Below, piece by piece: positions 48,167 to 57,766 of a stretch of 64,000 nt of DNA. Within the stretch, counting starts at the first letter, position 1. Every line of letters begins with the position of its first letter. The notes beneath the pieces are model-generated. The model did no database searches. It worked only from the letters and a program-made list of their open reading frames with translations, and was not told the origin of the DNA. The DNA is from Arsenophonus sp048493715. Lineage in GTDB: Bacteria; Pseudomonadota; Gammaproteobacteria; Enterobacterales; Enterobacteriaceae. The stretch spans positions 1 through 64,000 of the forward strand of contig JBGDCZ010000010.1 in assembly GCA_048493715.1 (NCBI GenBank), given 5' to 3'. A program made the translations under genes and the position numbers.

Positions 48167-48826
48167 CTATTCTGCTCCTAAGTGAGATTTTTCTGCTGAT
48201 GGTGAAGACGATGTTACAGTTTGATCCAACGTTGAACGACGTCCCAGCTCATATTGCTGTAACAGCATACCAAGCCGGCGATTACGTTGCTCTAAGTGTT
48301 CGAATTGTGGATGAGCAAGCAATTGATCATTAAAAACATTTAAACTCACAGGCGACGCAGTCCCCATAATAGGTACTGTATTAAATATTGGTAACTCAGA
48401 TTTACCATCAGCTTCTATGTTCACAGTATTGTAATTTTGAACGCCGGCAATAACTGCTACCGCAACACTCGCTGCTACACCAACTTGTGTTATTTGATTA
48501 ACCCATGGGCGTAACTTACGCCAAAAAGACATTGAACACCAAGTAGAAGGATCAGGTTGTGACTCCGGTATTGCATCAGGCACAATTTGGATAGGCTCAC
48601 TTGCTAGCGCCTGCTCTACTTTATCCGTAATATTAAGATGGATAACTTGGTTAATATCTCCTCTCAAACTGTCGCGGATAAGATGGTAGCTCTCCCATCG
48701 TTTCTGTAACGAAACATCTTGTAAAATGGTATGGATCAATTCTGAATCAAATATCTCTCCATCCATTAAAGCGGAAAGTCTCTCTCTATGCATGCCAAAG
48801 TACCCTTCAGTAAAATATTGCCCCAC
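48167..48826 (-). CDS. rseA: Anti-sigmaE factor RseA
   Basis: Single-pass membrane anti-sigma factor. The N-terminal cytoplasmic domain begins RERLSALMDGEIFDSELI and binds sigmaE; one transmembrane helix lies about 108-125 (VGVAASVAVAVIAGVQ). The periplasmic end contains LRRLGMLLQQYEL-type text and lacks other features. 219 aa (E. coli 216). It starts 2 bases after the rpoE stop. Confidence 0.96.
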   Translation of the reverse strand: MGQYFTEGYFGMHRERLSALMDGEIFDSELIHTILQDVSLQKRWESYHLIRDSLRGDINQVIHLNITDKVEQALASEPIQIVPDAIPESQPDPSTWCSMSFWRKLRPWVNQITQVGVAASVAVAVIAGVQNYNTVNIEADGKSELPIFNTVPIMGTASPVSLNVFNDQLLAHPQFEHLEQRNRRLGMLLQQYELGRRSTLDQTVTSSSPSAEKSHLGAE

Positions 48827-48828
48827 AT

Positions 48829-49404
48829 TTAATTTCGTATTAGCGGTTGCACTTTATTATCAATAGCTTCCCTTGCTCTAAAAATTCGCGAACGAACTGT
48901 ACCAACAGGACAATCCATAATAAGCGCTATATCCTCATAACTCAGACCACCTAACTCCCTAAATGTAATTGCCAGACGCAAATCTTCAGGGAGTGACTCT
49001 ATGGTTCGGAAAACTAATTTCTTTAATTCTTCAGACAACATTAAATTCTCGGGGTTCGAAATTTCTTTCAATACATTAAAAGCTTCATAATTCTCTGCAT
49101 TAACCACATCCAAATCATTCGATGGAAGTCGACGTCCTTGCGAAATAATATAATTTTTTGCGGTATTAACAGAGATCCGGTAAAGCCAAGTATAAAATGC
49201 ACTTTCACCACGAAACGAACCAATAGCGCGATAGGCTTTGATAAATGCCTCCTGGGCAACATCCGGGACATCTCCTTGTGGTACATAACGAGAAACAAGG
49301 CTTACAACTTTATTCTGGTATCTAATAACCAGTAAATTAAAAGCTTTTTTATCCCCTTTTTGTACGCGTTTAACCAGCACTTGGTCTGTTAACTGCTCGC
49401 TCAT
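48829..49404 (-). CDS. rpoE: Extracytoplasmic-stress sigma factor RpoE
   Basis: SigmaE directs transcription of envelope-stress genes. Region 2 is clear (NKVVSLVSRYVPQGDVPDVAQEAF, then AFYTWLYRI) and region 4 has LSYEDIALIMDCPVGTVRSRIFRAREAI. 191 aa, as in E. coli. It is the first gene of rpoE-rseA-rseB-rseC, behind a sigmaE-type promoter and a short overlapping leader frame. Confidence 0.98.
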   Translation of the reverse strand: MSEQLTDQVLVKRVQKGDKKAFNLLVIRYQNKVVSLVSRYVPQGDVPDVAQEAFIKAYRAIGSFRGESAFYTWLYRISVNTAKNYIISQGRRLPSNDLDVVNAENYEAFNVLKEISNPENLMLSEELKKLVFRTIESLPEDLRLAITFRELGGLSYEDIALIMDCPVGTVRSRIFRAREAIDNKVQPLIRN

Positions 49405-49460
49405 TCGAGGTCGTTTCTCCCGAAAATAAACCTCATATTATCCTTATTTGAACCAGCCAT
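49401..49460 (-). CDS. Candidate leader peptide overlapping rpoE (RseD-like)
   Basis: A 19-codon frame (ATG at 49460, preceded by GTGAGAG) encodes MAGSNKDNMRFIFGRNDLE and ends with TGA overlapping the rpoE ATG as ATGA. In E. coli a leader peptide RseD overlaps the rpoE start and couples its translation. The placement fits, but I see no clear sequence similarity to RseD. Confidence 0.4.
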   Translation of the reverse strand: MAGSNKDNMRFIFGRNDLE

Positions 49461-49492
49461 GTTTTCTCTCACATTTGTAAGCAAGCATATTT

Positions 49493-49521
49493 TTTGATGC
49501 GACAAAAACTTGCAAAGTTCC
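49493..49521 (-). promoter_or_regulatory. SigmaE promoter of the rpoE operon
   Basis: On the minus strand GGAACTT is followed after 17 bases by TCAAA, both standard sigmaE elements. It lies about 90 bases upstream of rpoE and indicates autoregulation. Confidence 0.8.
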
Positions 49522-49662
49522 AGTCAATTTAAATTATTTTATATTTAATTTAAGCTAACCCATAAGAAAAGTTCTTTCAAGATCATCATACTTTACTCTG
49601 AATAAAAAAATAGACTAACATGAGAATTTACTCTATTTCCTAAACTTCAGTAATCAAATATT

Positions 49663-51255
49663 ATGCCATCAACACAACATTATACTGATATTTTAATCAT
49701 TGGTAGTGGCATTGCTGGCTTATCATTAGCGCTGCGATTAGCCCCACAATACCGAGTAACCATACTTAGTAAAAATATTTCAACAGAAGGGGCATCTTAC
49801 TATGCACAAGGAGGAATTGCAGCGGTTTTTGATCAAACCGATAGCATAGATGCTCATGTTAAAGATACCATAATTGCCGGTGCAGGCCTATGTGATAAAA
49901 AAACCGTTGAATTTGTCGCATGTAATGCCCGCCACTCTGTTCAGTGGCTAATTGATCAAGGTGTTTTATTTGATAAAGAGACCAATCAAGCAGGTAAAGA
50001 ACAATATCATCTGACTAAAGAAGGTGGTCATAGCAATCGCCGTATTCTGCATCATGCCGATGCCACAGGTAAACAGGTAGAAACTACACTGATTGACAAA
50101 GCCATCAAGTATCCGAATATAACAATTAAGGAACAGCATAATGCTATCGATTTAATCTGTGCAAATAAAGATTCACCGACCATCACTGGTGCTTACATTT
50201 GGGATCACAATCAACAACAAATCATTATTTGTCATGCAAAAGTGACGGTTTTAGCGACAGGTGGAGCAGCTAAAGTGTACCAATATACCACTAATCCTGA
50301 TGTTTCATCTGGCGATGGGATTGCGATGGCTTGGCGGGCCGGCTGTCGCGTGGCTAATCTTGAATTCAATCAATTTCATCCAACTTGTCTTTATCACCCA
50401 CAAGCTCGTAATTTTCTATTAACAGAAGCCTTACGGGGTGAAGGTGCCTATCTAAAACGACCTGATGGTAGCCGCTTTATGCCTGATTTTGATAAAAGAG
50501 CGGAGCTTGCTCCGCGTGATATTGTTGCCCGTGCGATCGATCATGAAATGAAACGTTTGAGTGCAGATTGTATGTTTCTTGATATTAGTCATAAGTCAGA
50601 GAGATATATAAAAAAACACTTTCCGACCATCTATCAGAAATTAACTACATTGGGTATAGATATAACTCATCAACCAGTACCGATTGTACCGGCGGCACAC
50701 TATACTTGCGGTGGTGTTATAGTCAATCAACATGGCCAAACCGATATTCAACATCTGTATGCTATCGGTGAAGTAAGTTACACCGGTTTACATGGTGCCA
50801 ACCGGCTAGCATCCAATTCATTATTAGAATGCCTAGTCTACGGATGGTCTGCTGCCGAACACATAAAACAACAAATCGACCAGATAGAGATGCCATCATC
50901 GCTAGCCAAGTGGAATGAAAATCAATGCCATAATTTAGATGAACAAATTGTTATACAACATAACTGGCATGAGCTAAGGCTATTTATGTGGGACTATATG
51001 GGGATTGTTAGAACTACTAAACGAATGACACGTGCGTTACGGCGGATCCATTTGCTGCAACAAGAAATAGATGAATACTACTCAAATTTCCGTATATCCA
51101 ATAATTTATTGGAACTGCGTAATCTTGTCCAAGTGGCTGAATTGATGATCAGCTGTGCTCTTACTCGTAAAGAGAGTCGTGGATTACACTACACATTAGA
51201 TTATCCTCAACAGCAATCGGATGCTAAACCAACCATTCTGAGGCCGTTCTACTAA
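49663..51255 (+). CDS. nadB: L-aspartate oxidase
   Basis: First enzyme of de novo NAD synthesis, a flavoprotein that oxidises aspartate to iminoaspartate. The FAD fold begins ILIIGSGIAGLSLALRLA; catalytic-region segments include HSNRRILHHADATG, LTEALRGEGAYL and GLHGANRLASNSLLE. 530 aa (E. coli 540). It is divergent from rpoE, as in E. coli; the gene usually between nadB and srmB (trmN6/yfiC) is absent. Confidence 0.97.
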   Translation: MPSTQHYTDILIIGSGIAGLSLALRLAPQYRVTILSKNISTEGASYYAQGGIAAVFDQTDSIDAHVKDTIIAGAGLCDKKTVEFVACNARHSVQWLIDQGVLFDKETNQAGKEQYHLTKEGGHSNRRILHHADATGKQVETTLIDKAIKYPNITIKEQHNAIDLICANKDSPTITGAYIWDHNQQQIIICHAKVTVLATGGAAKVYQYTTNPDVSSGDGIAMAWRAGCRVANLEFNQFHPTCLYHPQARNFLLTEALRGEGAYLKRPDGSRFMPDFDKRAELAPRDIVARAIDHEMKRLSADCMFLDISHKSERYIKKHFPTIYQKLTTLGIDITHQPVPIVPAAHYTCGGVIVNQHGQTDIQHLYAIGEVSYTGLHGANRLASNSLLECLVYGWSAAEHIKQQIDQIEMPSSLAKWNENQCHNLDEQIVIQHNWHELRLFMWDYMGIVRTTKRMTRALRRIHLLQQEIDEYYSNFRISNNLLELRNLVQVAELMISCALTRKESRGLHYTLDYPQQQSDAKPTILRPFY

Positions 51256-51451
51256 TTACTATAGAGGGGCAATATAATTAACCCTCTTATACTAATTAAT
51301 TATTTATATACTAGCTAAAACCGCTACTTGGTTTGAATTTGATTGCGAATAAACATTTATTATTAATTGTTAAAACAGGCAAAAAAATATTTTAATAGAT
51401 GAACAATTTGGACGTTCTGTTTATAATCCATTGCCTAACCAGAGGTATATA

Positions 51452-52756
51452 ATGACTGCAACCACATTTTCTGAACTTGAGTTAGACCAAAGTCTGCTCA
51501 ATGCACTGGATGACAAAGGCTATGAGCGACCGACAGCTATTCAGCTAGCAACCATTCCTGCCGCTATGGAAGGACGCGATATATTAGGTTCATCACCTAC
51601 CGGAACCGGAAAAACCGCAGCTTACTTACTACCGGTGATCCAACATTTACTTGATTTTCTACGTAAACGATCCGGCCCACCTCGAATTCTCATTCTAGCT
51701 CCCACCCGTGAATTAGCAATGCAAGTGGCCCAACAAGCAAAAGAATTAGCCAAATATACCCATCTTGATATCGCAACCATTACTGGCGGAGTATCCTATA
51801 TTAACCACGCAGAAATTTTCAGTGAAAACCAGGATATTGTCGTCGCAACCACAGGGCGCTTACTGCAATATATCCAAGAAGAAAATTTTGATTGTCGTGC
51901 GATCGAAACTTTAATTTTAGATGAAGCAGATCGAATGCTTGATATGGGATTTGCTAACGATATTGAAACTATTGCCGGGGAAACACGCTGGCGTAAACAA
52001 ACCATGCTGTTCTCTGCAACCCTGACAGGGGAAGTCATTCACGATTTTGCTAATCGATTACTGGATAATCCACTCGAAATCGACGCTGATCCTTCACGTC
52101 GGGAACGAAAAAAGATCCAACAATACTATTACCGGGCTGATGACCTTGAACATAAAACCGTGCTACTTTGCCATCTATTAAAACAACCTGAGGTCAGCAA
52201 ATCGATTATCTTTGTCCGTAAACGCGAAAAAGCGCATAAGCTGGTGCAATGGTTACAACAAGCCAATATAAAAACCTTGCTACTTGAAGGGGAAATGGTT
52301 CAGGCCAAACGGACTGAAGCCGTTAAGCGCTTGAATAGCGGGCAAATTAACGTCCTGGTGGCAACCGATGTCGCCTCTCGCGGCCTCGATATTGACGATA
52401 TTAGCCACATTTTTAATTTCGATTTACCTCGGACAGCCGACGTCTATTTGCATCGTATTGGCAGAACCGCACGTGCTGGGCGAAAAGGGACAGCAATTAG
52501 CTTAGTAGAAGCCCATGATCAACCGCTACTAGGTAAAATCAACCGTTATCTTAAAGAACCATTAAAGATACGAGTAATCGATACTCTGCGTCCAACCACT
52601 AAAGCACCTGCTGAAGGCTTACTACGTAAAGCCAAGCCATCCAAAAAAATTTGCGTAAAGTGGCTAGAAAAGAAAAAAACCAAACAGCGCCATCGTGACA
52701 GTAAAAACATTGGTAAACGCCGCAAGCCATCAGCAAAACAAGTGGATAATAGTTAA
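51452..52756 (+). CDS. srmB: DEAD-box RNA helicase SrmB
   Basis: SrmB assists early 50S assembly. Helicase motifs in order: Q-motif RPTAIQLATIP, I PTGTGKTAAYL, Ia APTRELAMQ, II LDEADRMLDMGF, III FSATL, V ATDVASRGLDIDDI and VI HRIGRTARAGR. A basic C-terminal tail follows (KTKQRHRDSKNIGKRRKPS). The ATG at 51452 has AGAGG at good spacing and the family start MTATTFSELEL; 434 aa. Intact. Confidence 0.97.
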   Translation: MTATTFSELELDQSLLNALDDKGYERPTAIQLATIPAAMEGRDILGSSPTGTGKTAAYLLPVIQHLLDFLRKRSGPPRILILAPTRELAMQVAQQAKELAKYTHLDIATITGGVSYINHAEIFSENQDIVVATTGRLLQYIQEENFDCRAIETLILDEADRMLDMGFANDIETIAGETRWRKQTMLFSATLTGEVIHDFANRLLDNPLEIDADPSRRERKKIQQYYYRADDLEHKTVLLCHLLKQPEVSKSIIFVRKREKAHKLVQWLQQANIKTLLLEGEMVQAKRTEAVKRLNSGQINVLVATDVASRGLDIDDISHIFNFDLPRTADVYLHRIGRTARAGRKGTAISLVEAHDQPLLGKINRYLKEPLKIRVIDTLRPTTKAPAEGLLRKAKPSKKICVKWLEKKKTKQRHRDSKNIGKRRKPSAKQVDNS

Positions 52757-52816
52757 ATAATATTTAAACAAATTTATTTAGCTATTTATCAATATCATTG
52801 ATTAACTGACAGAAAT

Positions 52817-52847
52817 AAAAAGCCTAATAACATTCTTAGGCTTTTTA
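52817..52847. terminator. Bidirectional terminator between srmB and grcA
   Basis: AAAAAGCCTAA, an 8-base loop and TTAGGCTTTTT form a perfect stem with A and T tracts on both sides, serving convergent srmB and grcA. Confidence 0.9.
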
Positions 52848-52861
52848 TTATTATTCCGTAA

Positions 52862-53264
52862 TTAACTGAGTACTATTTCATTATAAGCTTTGGGAAAAGT
52901 ACGTGTGATAACATCGCGTTGCTGCTCAGCTGTTAGTGAATTAAAACACACCACATAATCTGAAACACGAATAGTTAGTTGAGGATATTTTTCCGGATGT
53001 TCAATCACATCTTCTAAAGTTTCACGAGACAAAACATTAACATTTAAATGCTGACCACCTTCTACTACCACCTTCGGTGTAACTTCAAGGGGGATTTCTC
53101 GATATTCAAACGTGCCTAACATCTGCTTGGCAACAATTTGATCTTTATTAAAATCAGTTTTAGCGCAAATGCAGCGGGCTTCATTTTTTTCATCATCTAA
53201 ATAGCCAAAAAGAATTTAATAGTATAGCATTATCTGCCTTAGTAATCTGAATCCCAATAACCAT
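52862..53264 (-). pseudogene. grcA: Broken autonomous glycyl radical cofactor
   Basis: GrcA (YfiD) replaces the damaged C-terminus of pyruvate formate-lyase under anaerobic conditions. The start (MVIGIQITKAD) is followed by NSFWL and then one extra T in a T-run, which ends the frame at once. The rest continues in the next frame (DDEKNEARCIC..., GGQHLNVNVLSRETLED). The conserved radical motif RVSGYAVRFNSL here reads RVSDYVVCFNSL, so the radical-bearing Gly is Asp. The C-terminus has extra residues (PKAYNEIVLS). An FNR box remains upstream. Confidence 0.93.
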
Positions 53265-53369
53265 GTCGACCTCCAAATTCGAACAAGATTGAAATAGCAA
53301 TTTGAAATTATTTCCAAATTAGATATTTTATTTCTATAAACTATATAACAATTATATATCACTAATTCA

Positions 53370-53383
53370 TTGATATTAATCAA
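53370..53383 (-). promoter_or_regulatory. Perfect FNR box upstream of dead grcA
   Basis: TTGAT-ATTA-ATCAA is an exact match to the FNR consensus and is palindromic. It lies 106 bases before the grcA start. E. coli grcA is FNR-activated from a similar position. The remaining roughly 300 AT-rich bases between grcA and ung show nothing else. Confidence 0.85.
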
Positions 53384-53566
53384 TAATTTCAATACATTAT
53401 TAATAATGTGATCGCCAACATACTGTTTTAAATCAATTTTTATTTAAAAAAATTTTTAAAATGAAAATTTTAAATGAAAAACAAGCGATTTCCGTTTTAA
53501 AATTTACCTCACATAACGTAAATATTAGTTAAACACTATATTAATTAAAACCTAAAGGAATGGTTT

Positions 53567-54244
53567 ATGTCCTCTTTGCCCACATGGCACGATGTCATCG
53601 GCCCAGAAAAAGAACAAGAATACTTCTGTAACACCCTGGCTTATGTGGCTAAAGCACGCCAACAAGGTATAACAATCTACCCTCCGCAAAAAGATGTCTT
53701 CAATGCTTTCCGTTATACTGAGCTGAATGAAGTAAAAGTCGTGATCCTGGGACAAGATCCCTACCATGCTCCCAATCAGGCTCATGGACTCTCTTTTTCT
53801 GTTCGCCCTGGTGTTCCTGCACCGCCTTCACTGGTTAATATGTACAAGGAACTGGAAAAAGATATTCCGGATTTCAAATACCCAAATCATGGATATCTCG
53901 TCAGTTGGGCACAGCAAGGGGTTTTATTATTAAACACGGTTTTGACTGTAGAACAAGGCAAAGCACATTCTCACGCGCATCTTGGTTGGGCAACATTTAC
54001 AGATAAGGTTATTGCGGTAATTAATCAACACCGCACTGGTGTAGTTTTTTTATTGTGGGGCTCCCATGCACAGAAAAAGGGCCAATTTATCGATAACAAA
54101 AAACATTTTGTCCTTAAAGCGCCTCATCCATCACCCCTTTCTGCGCATAGAGGTTTCTTCGGTTGTCGCCATTTTTCAAAAACTAATGAGATACTAATAA
54201 AGCAGGGATTAACCCCGATTGACTGGACGCCGATCATTCCATAG
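53567..54244 (+). CDS. ung: Uracil-DNA glycosylase
   Basis: Ung removes uracil from DNA, starting base excision repair of deaminated cytosine. The water-activating motif is VVILGQDPYHAPNQAHGLSF (catalytic Asp about 63), and the C-terminal HPSPLSAHRGFFGC loop is intact. 225 aa (E. coli 229). An active Ung argues against loss of this repair route as the cause of the C-to-T nonsense changes nearby. Confidence 0.98.
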   Translation: MSSLPTWHDVIGPEKEQEYFCNTLAYVAKARQQGITIYPPQKDVFNAFRYTELNEVKVVILGQDPYHAPNQAHGLSFSVRPGVPAPPSLVNMYKELEKDIPDFKYPNHGYLVSWAQQGVLLLNTVLTVEQGKAHSHAHLGWATFTDKVIAVINQHRTGVVFLLWGSHAQKKGQFIDNKKHFVLKAPHPSPLSAHRGFFGCRHFSKTNEILIKQGLTPIDWTPIIP

Positions 54245-54255
54245 CAATAAACCAA

Positions 54256-54280
54256 ATGCCACCACCATCCGGGGTGGCAT
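54256..54280. terminator. Hairpin between convergent ung and grpE
   Basis: ATGCCACC and GGTGGCAT form a perfect 8-bp stem with a 9-base loop between the two stops. The T-runs are weak on both sides, so terminator function is likely from position more than from sequence. Confidence 0.6.
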
Positions 54281-54289
54281 CATTTCAAC

Positions 54290-54898
54290 TTATTTTGCTT
54301 TTGATACAATGACCATAGCCGGGCGCAATAAACGACCATTTAGGGTATAACCTTTCTGCATAACATCAATAACTTGATTATGTTCATGTTCTTCAGATTG
54401 GACCATGGTCATTGCTTGATGCAGCTCAGGATTGAAAGGGACATTCTTCTCCGCCACCACCTCAATACCATATTTACTAACGGTTGCTAAAAAAGATTTT
54501 AGCGTTAATTCAAGCCCTTCAAGCATTGATATCGATTCAGCCTTTTCCCGATCGACAAGTTCAATTGCCCTTTCTAGATTATCAATCACAGGTAACAATT
54601 CATTAGCAAATCGTTCTAAGGCAAACTTATGCGCTTTTTCAATATCTTGCTCAGTACGACGACGAATATTTTCCACTTCAGCTTTAGCGCGCAACAATGC
54701 TTCACGCTCACGTTTTTGCGCTTCTAGCAGTTGCTGCTCTAATTCAGTAATACGTGGATCAATTAATACTGCTTCAGTAGAACTCACTGGCTGTTCAGTC
54801 TCAATTACCTGTTCCTTTGCCTCATTTTTTTGTGATTTTTTTAATTCTTTTTGTTTAGAGGCTTGCTCATCATGCACTTTATGATCTTTACTACTCAT
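54290..54898 (-). CDS. grpE: DnaK nucleotide-exchange factor GrpE
   Basis: GrpE releases ADP from DnaK in the heat-shock chaperone cycle. A charged N-terminus and long coiled coil (about 50-90, EQQLLEAQKREREALLRAKA) are followed by the conserved NIRRRTEQDIEKAHKFALERF and the C-terminal beta domain MQKGYTLNGRLLRPAMV. The ATG at 54898 has GGAG six bases upstream and the family start MSSKD; 202 aa. A sigma32 promoter precedes it. Confidence 0.97.
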   Translation of the reverse strand: MSSKDHKVHDEQASKQKELKKSQKNEAKEQVIETEQPVSSTEAVLIDPRITELEQQLLEAQKREREALLRAKAEVENIRRRTEQDIEKAHKFALERFANELLPVIDNLERAIELVDREKAESISMLEGLELTLKSFLATVSKYGIEVVAEKNVPFNPELHQAMTMVQSEEHEHNQVIDVMQKGYTLNGRLLRPAMVIVSKAK

Positions 54899-54943
54899 GA
54901 GTATCTCCACATTCTTTTTAGCATTAATCCAGATTATTAGCTT

Positions 54944-54972
54944 ATTATGGGGATAAAAGTTTGGGATTCAAG
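54944..54972 (-). promoter_or_regulatory. Sigma32 heat-shock promoter of grpE
   Basis: On the minus strand CTTGAA is followed after 14 bases by CCCCATAAT, close to the sigma32 consensus and very like the E. coli grpE promoter. It lies about 45 bases upstream of the grpE start. Confidence 0.88.
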
Positions 54973-55003
54973 AGAAAAGGCCAACTTGTAAGAGGGAAAA
55001 ACC

Positions 55004-55903
55004 ATGCTGACCGGAAAAGCAGCAAAAAAAAAATTATTCGAATATATTGGCATTGTCGGCCATCCACGACATCCTGAAGCACTGGCAACTCATGAACAAC
55101 TTTATAACTGGCTACGCGCCCAAAAATATAAAGTTATTATTGAAAAAAAAATTGCACAACAACTTAACTTAAAAAATACTACCATAGGCGAATTAACAGA
55201 AATTGGTAAAACAGCCGATTTAATTATCGTTGTTGGTGGTGACGGCAACATGCTTGGTGCTACTCGCGTCCTATCACTCTATGAAAACAAAGTTATCGGC
55301 ATCAATCGTGGTAACTTGGGGTTTTTAACTGATCTTGGGCCAGACAATGCCTTACAACAACTAACAGAAGTATTAGCCGGCCATTTCTATGAAGAACAAC
55401 GCTTCTTACTGGAAACTCAGATCAGCAAAAAAAATCATAAACCGCGGATGAGTACAGCAATTAATGAAGTCATTTTACACCCAGGAAAAGTAGCTCACAT
55501 GATTGAATTCGAAGTTTATATTGATGACCGGTTTGCCTTTTCTCAACGTTCCGATGGATTAATTATTACTACACCAACTGGTTCAACCGCTTATTCACTC
55601 TCTGCCGGCGGGCCGATATTAACCCCTAACCTTGAGGCTATCGCGCTAGTTCCTATGTTCCCTCATACACTTTCATCACGCCCGCTAGTCATCAGTAGCG
55701 ACAGTAGTATTAAATTAAAATTTAGGCAAAAGAGTATTAATTATGAAATTAGTTGTGACAGCCAAATTATTCTACCTATCCAAGATGATGATGAGGTATT
55801 AATCAAACGAAGTAACAAGAAACTTAATCTCATTCATCCAAAAAATTATAATTATTTCAATACATTAAGCTCAAAATTAGGCTGGTCAAAGAAAAACTTT
55901 TAA
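55004..55903 (+). CDS. nadK: NAD kinase
   Basis: Phosphorylates NAD+ to NADP+. The conserved GGDGN motif is in VVVGGDGNMLGATR (about 75) and the second in TPTGSTAYSLSAGGP. 299 aa (E. coli 292); the first seven residues (LTGKAAK) are extra. It is divergent from grpE and followed by recN, the standard order. Confidence 0.98.
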   Translation: MLTGKAAKKKLFEYIGIVGHPRHPEALATHEQLYNWLRAQKYKVIIEKKIAQQLNLKNTTIGELTEIGKTADLIIVVGGDGNMLGATRVLSLYENKVIGINRGNLGFLTDLGPDNALQQLTEVLAGHFYEEQRFLLETQISKKNHKPRMSTAINEVILHPGKVAHMIEFEVYIDDRFAFSQRSDGLIITTPTGSTAYSLSAGGPILTPNLEAIALVPMFPHTLSSRPLVISSDSSIKLKFRQKSINYEISCDSQIILPIQDDDEVLIKRSNKKLNLIHPKNYNYFNTLSSKLGWSKKNF

Positions 55904-55924
55904 TTTTTTTTAATTACTACTTTA

Positions 55925-55962
55925 CTGTATAAAAAAACAGTTTATACTGTATTTATTAACAG
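55925..55962 (+). promoter_or_regulatory. Two LexA (SOS) boxes upstream of recN
   Basis: CTGT-ATAAAAAA-ACAG (55925-55940) and CTGT-ATTTATTA-ACAG (55947-55962) are both perfect in the CTG-N10-CAG core, spaced 22 bases apart, and lie 40-75 bases before recN. E. coli recN also has multiple LexA boxes. Confidence 0.93.
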
Positions 55963-55998
55963 CTGTGTTAGTTATGTTTTTACATACAGGAGAAGCAC

Positions 55999-57660
55999 AT
56001 GCTTATTCAATTAACCATCAATAATTTTGCTATTGTACGCCAACTGGAAATTGACTTTCATCCTGGTATGACTACCATTACCGGCGAAACAGGTGCTGGC
56101 AAATCAATTGCAATCGATGCACTAGGTTTATGTTTAGGCAACCGAGCTGATAGCAATATCGTTCGTCCTGGTGCTTCTCGTACCGATATCTGCGCCTATT
56201 TTTCCCTTACTGACACCCCCGCCGCCCAAAAATGGTTAAAAAATTACCAGTTAGATAACCATAATGAATGCCTGCTACACAGAACAATTACTGCTGATGG
56301 ACGCTCACGCGGTTTTATTAACGGTACAGCTGTACCTTTATCACAATTACGCGAACTAGGAACGTTACTTATTCAAATACACTGCCAACATGCTCACCAA
56401 TTATTATTAGATAATCAGTACCAAAAATATCTACTGGACACCTATGCTAACCAAACCGGTATCATGGCTGAAATGAAATCTGCCTGGAAAAAATGGCATC
56501 AAAGTTGCCAAGAACTGACTAGATTTCAACAACAAGCAACTGAACGGCTATCACGTCAACAACTTATTGAATATCATCTTAAAGAATTAGATGAACTTTT
56601 ACCACAAGCTGATGAATATCAAAAACTAGAGCAAGAGTATAAACAGCTAGCCAACCGTGAACAATTTCTTTTCTTAAGTCAAAATGCATTACAAATTCTA
56701 AATGATAATGACGAACAAAACATTATCAGTATGTTAAATCACGCAAAACAAGCAATTAACGAACTTATTTCTATTAGTAATCAATTTAGTCATTTATCTG
56801 ATATGCTTGAGGAAGCATCGATCCAAATTAATGAAGTGAGTAATGAATTACGTCACTGTGGTGATCGGCTAGAATTTGATCCTAGCCAACTGTTCGAATT
56901 AGAACAACACATTGCTAAATATGTCAATCTAGCCCGTAAACATCATGTTGCTCCGGAATTACTATTTGAACTACATCAGCAACTTCTCACTGAACAAAAA
57001 AAACTAAATCAGCAACAGGATGATTGTGACCATTTAACTACCCAGGTACAAGTTGAGCATCAACATGCGTTAGAAATAGCCGACAAACTTCATCAAATAC
57101 GACAACAATATGCCAGTGAATTAAGTCAATTAATCACCAACAGCATGCATCAACTTTCAATGCCTCATGGTCATTTTACAGTTGATGTAAATTTTGATCC
57201 GGAACATTTACAAATTGATGGTGCCAACCAGGTTGAATTCAACGTTACAACTAATCCCGGACAACCACATCAAGCATTGATAAAAGTGGCTTCAGGTGGA
57301 GAACTTTCCCGTATTGCACTGGCTATACAGGTCATTACAGCCAAAAAAATGGATATTCCTGCACTCATTTTCGATGAAGTTGATGTAGGTATCAGTGGTC
57401 CTACCGCCGCAGTGGTTGGAAAATTATTACGTGAGTTAGGCAATTCAACTCAAGTGATGTGTGTTACCCATTTACCTCAGGTTGCAGCATGTGGACATCA
57501 CCATTTTTATGTCAGCAAACAAACTAATGGCAGCGAAACAGAAACCCAAATACAATTATTAGATAAAAAAACTCGTTTACAAGAAATTGCTCGTTTACTG
57601 GCTGGTAGTGAGGTGACAAAAAATATCTTAGCCAGTGCAAAAGATCTACTCGTGGCCTAA
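55999..57660 (+). CDS. recN: DNA repair ATPase RecN
   Basis: SMC-like protein of double-strand break repair. Walker A is TITGETGAGKSIAIDALGL (about 30), the signature is VASGGELSRIALAIQV (about 432) and Walker B is LIFDEVDVGISG. A coiled coil occupies the middle. 553 aa, as in E. coli. SOS-controlled by the two LexA boxes upstream. Intact. Confidence 0.98.
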   Translation: MLIQLTINNFAIVRQLEIDFHPGMTTITGETGAGKSIAIDALGLCLGNRADSNIVRPGASRTDICAYFSLTDTPAAQKWLKNYQLDNHNECLLHRTITADGRSRGFINGTAVPLSQLRELGTLLIQIHCQHAHQLLLDNQYQKYLLDTYANQTGIMAEMKSAWKKWHQSCQELTRFQQQATERLSRQQLIEYHLKELDELLPQADEYQKLEQEYKQLANREQFLFLSQNALQILNDNDEQNIISMLNHAKQAINELISISNQFSHLSDMLEEASIQINEVSNELRHCGDRLEFDPSQLFELEQHIAKYVNLARKHHVAPELLFELHQQLLTEQKKLNQQQDDCDHLTTQVQVEHQHALEIADKLHQIRQQYASELSQLITNSMHQLSMPHGHFTVDVNFDPEHLQIDGANQVEFNVTTNPGQPHQALIKVASGGELSRIALAIQVITAKKMDIPALIFDEVDVGISGPTAAVVGKLLRELGNSTQVMCVTHLPQVAACGHHHFYVSKQTNGSETETQIQLLDKKTRLQEIARLLAGSEVTKNILASAKDLLVA

Positions 57661-57766
57661 AAACCTACTCAACTTTATTGTATATTATGGGTCATAGAAA
57701 ATGAGGAAAGGTTTTCAATTTCATCAATGTCGATTATTATCGATATTTTGACTCACAAAGGAATAT

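Noticed and set aside
51263..51287. AGAGGG/CCCTCT hairpin after nadB as a terminator
   Set aside because: The stem is only six pairs and is followed by ATACTAATT; too weak to call.
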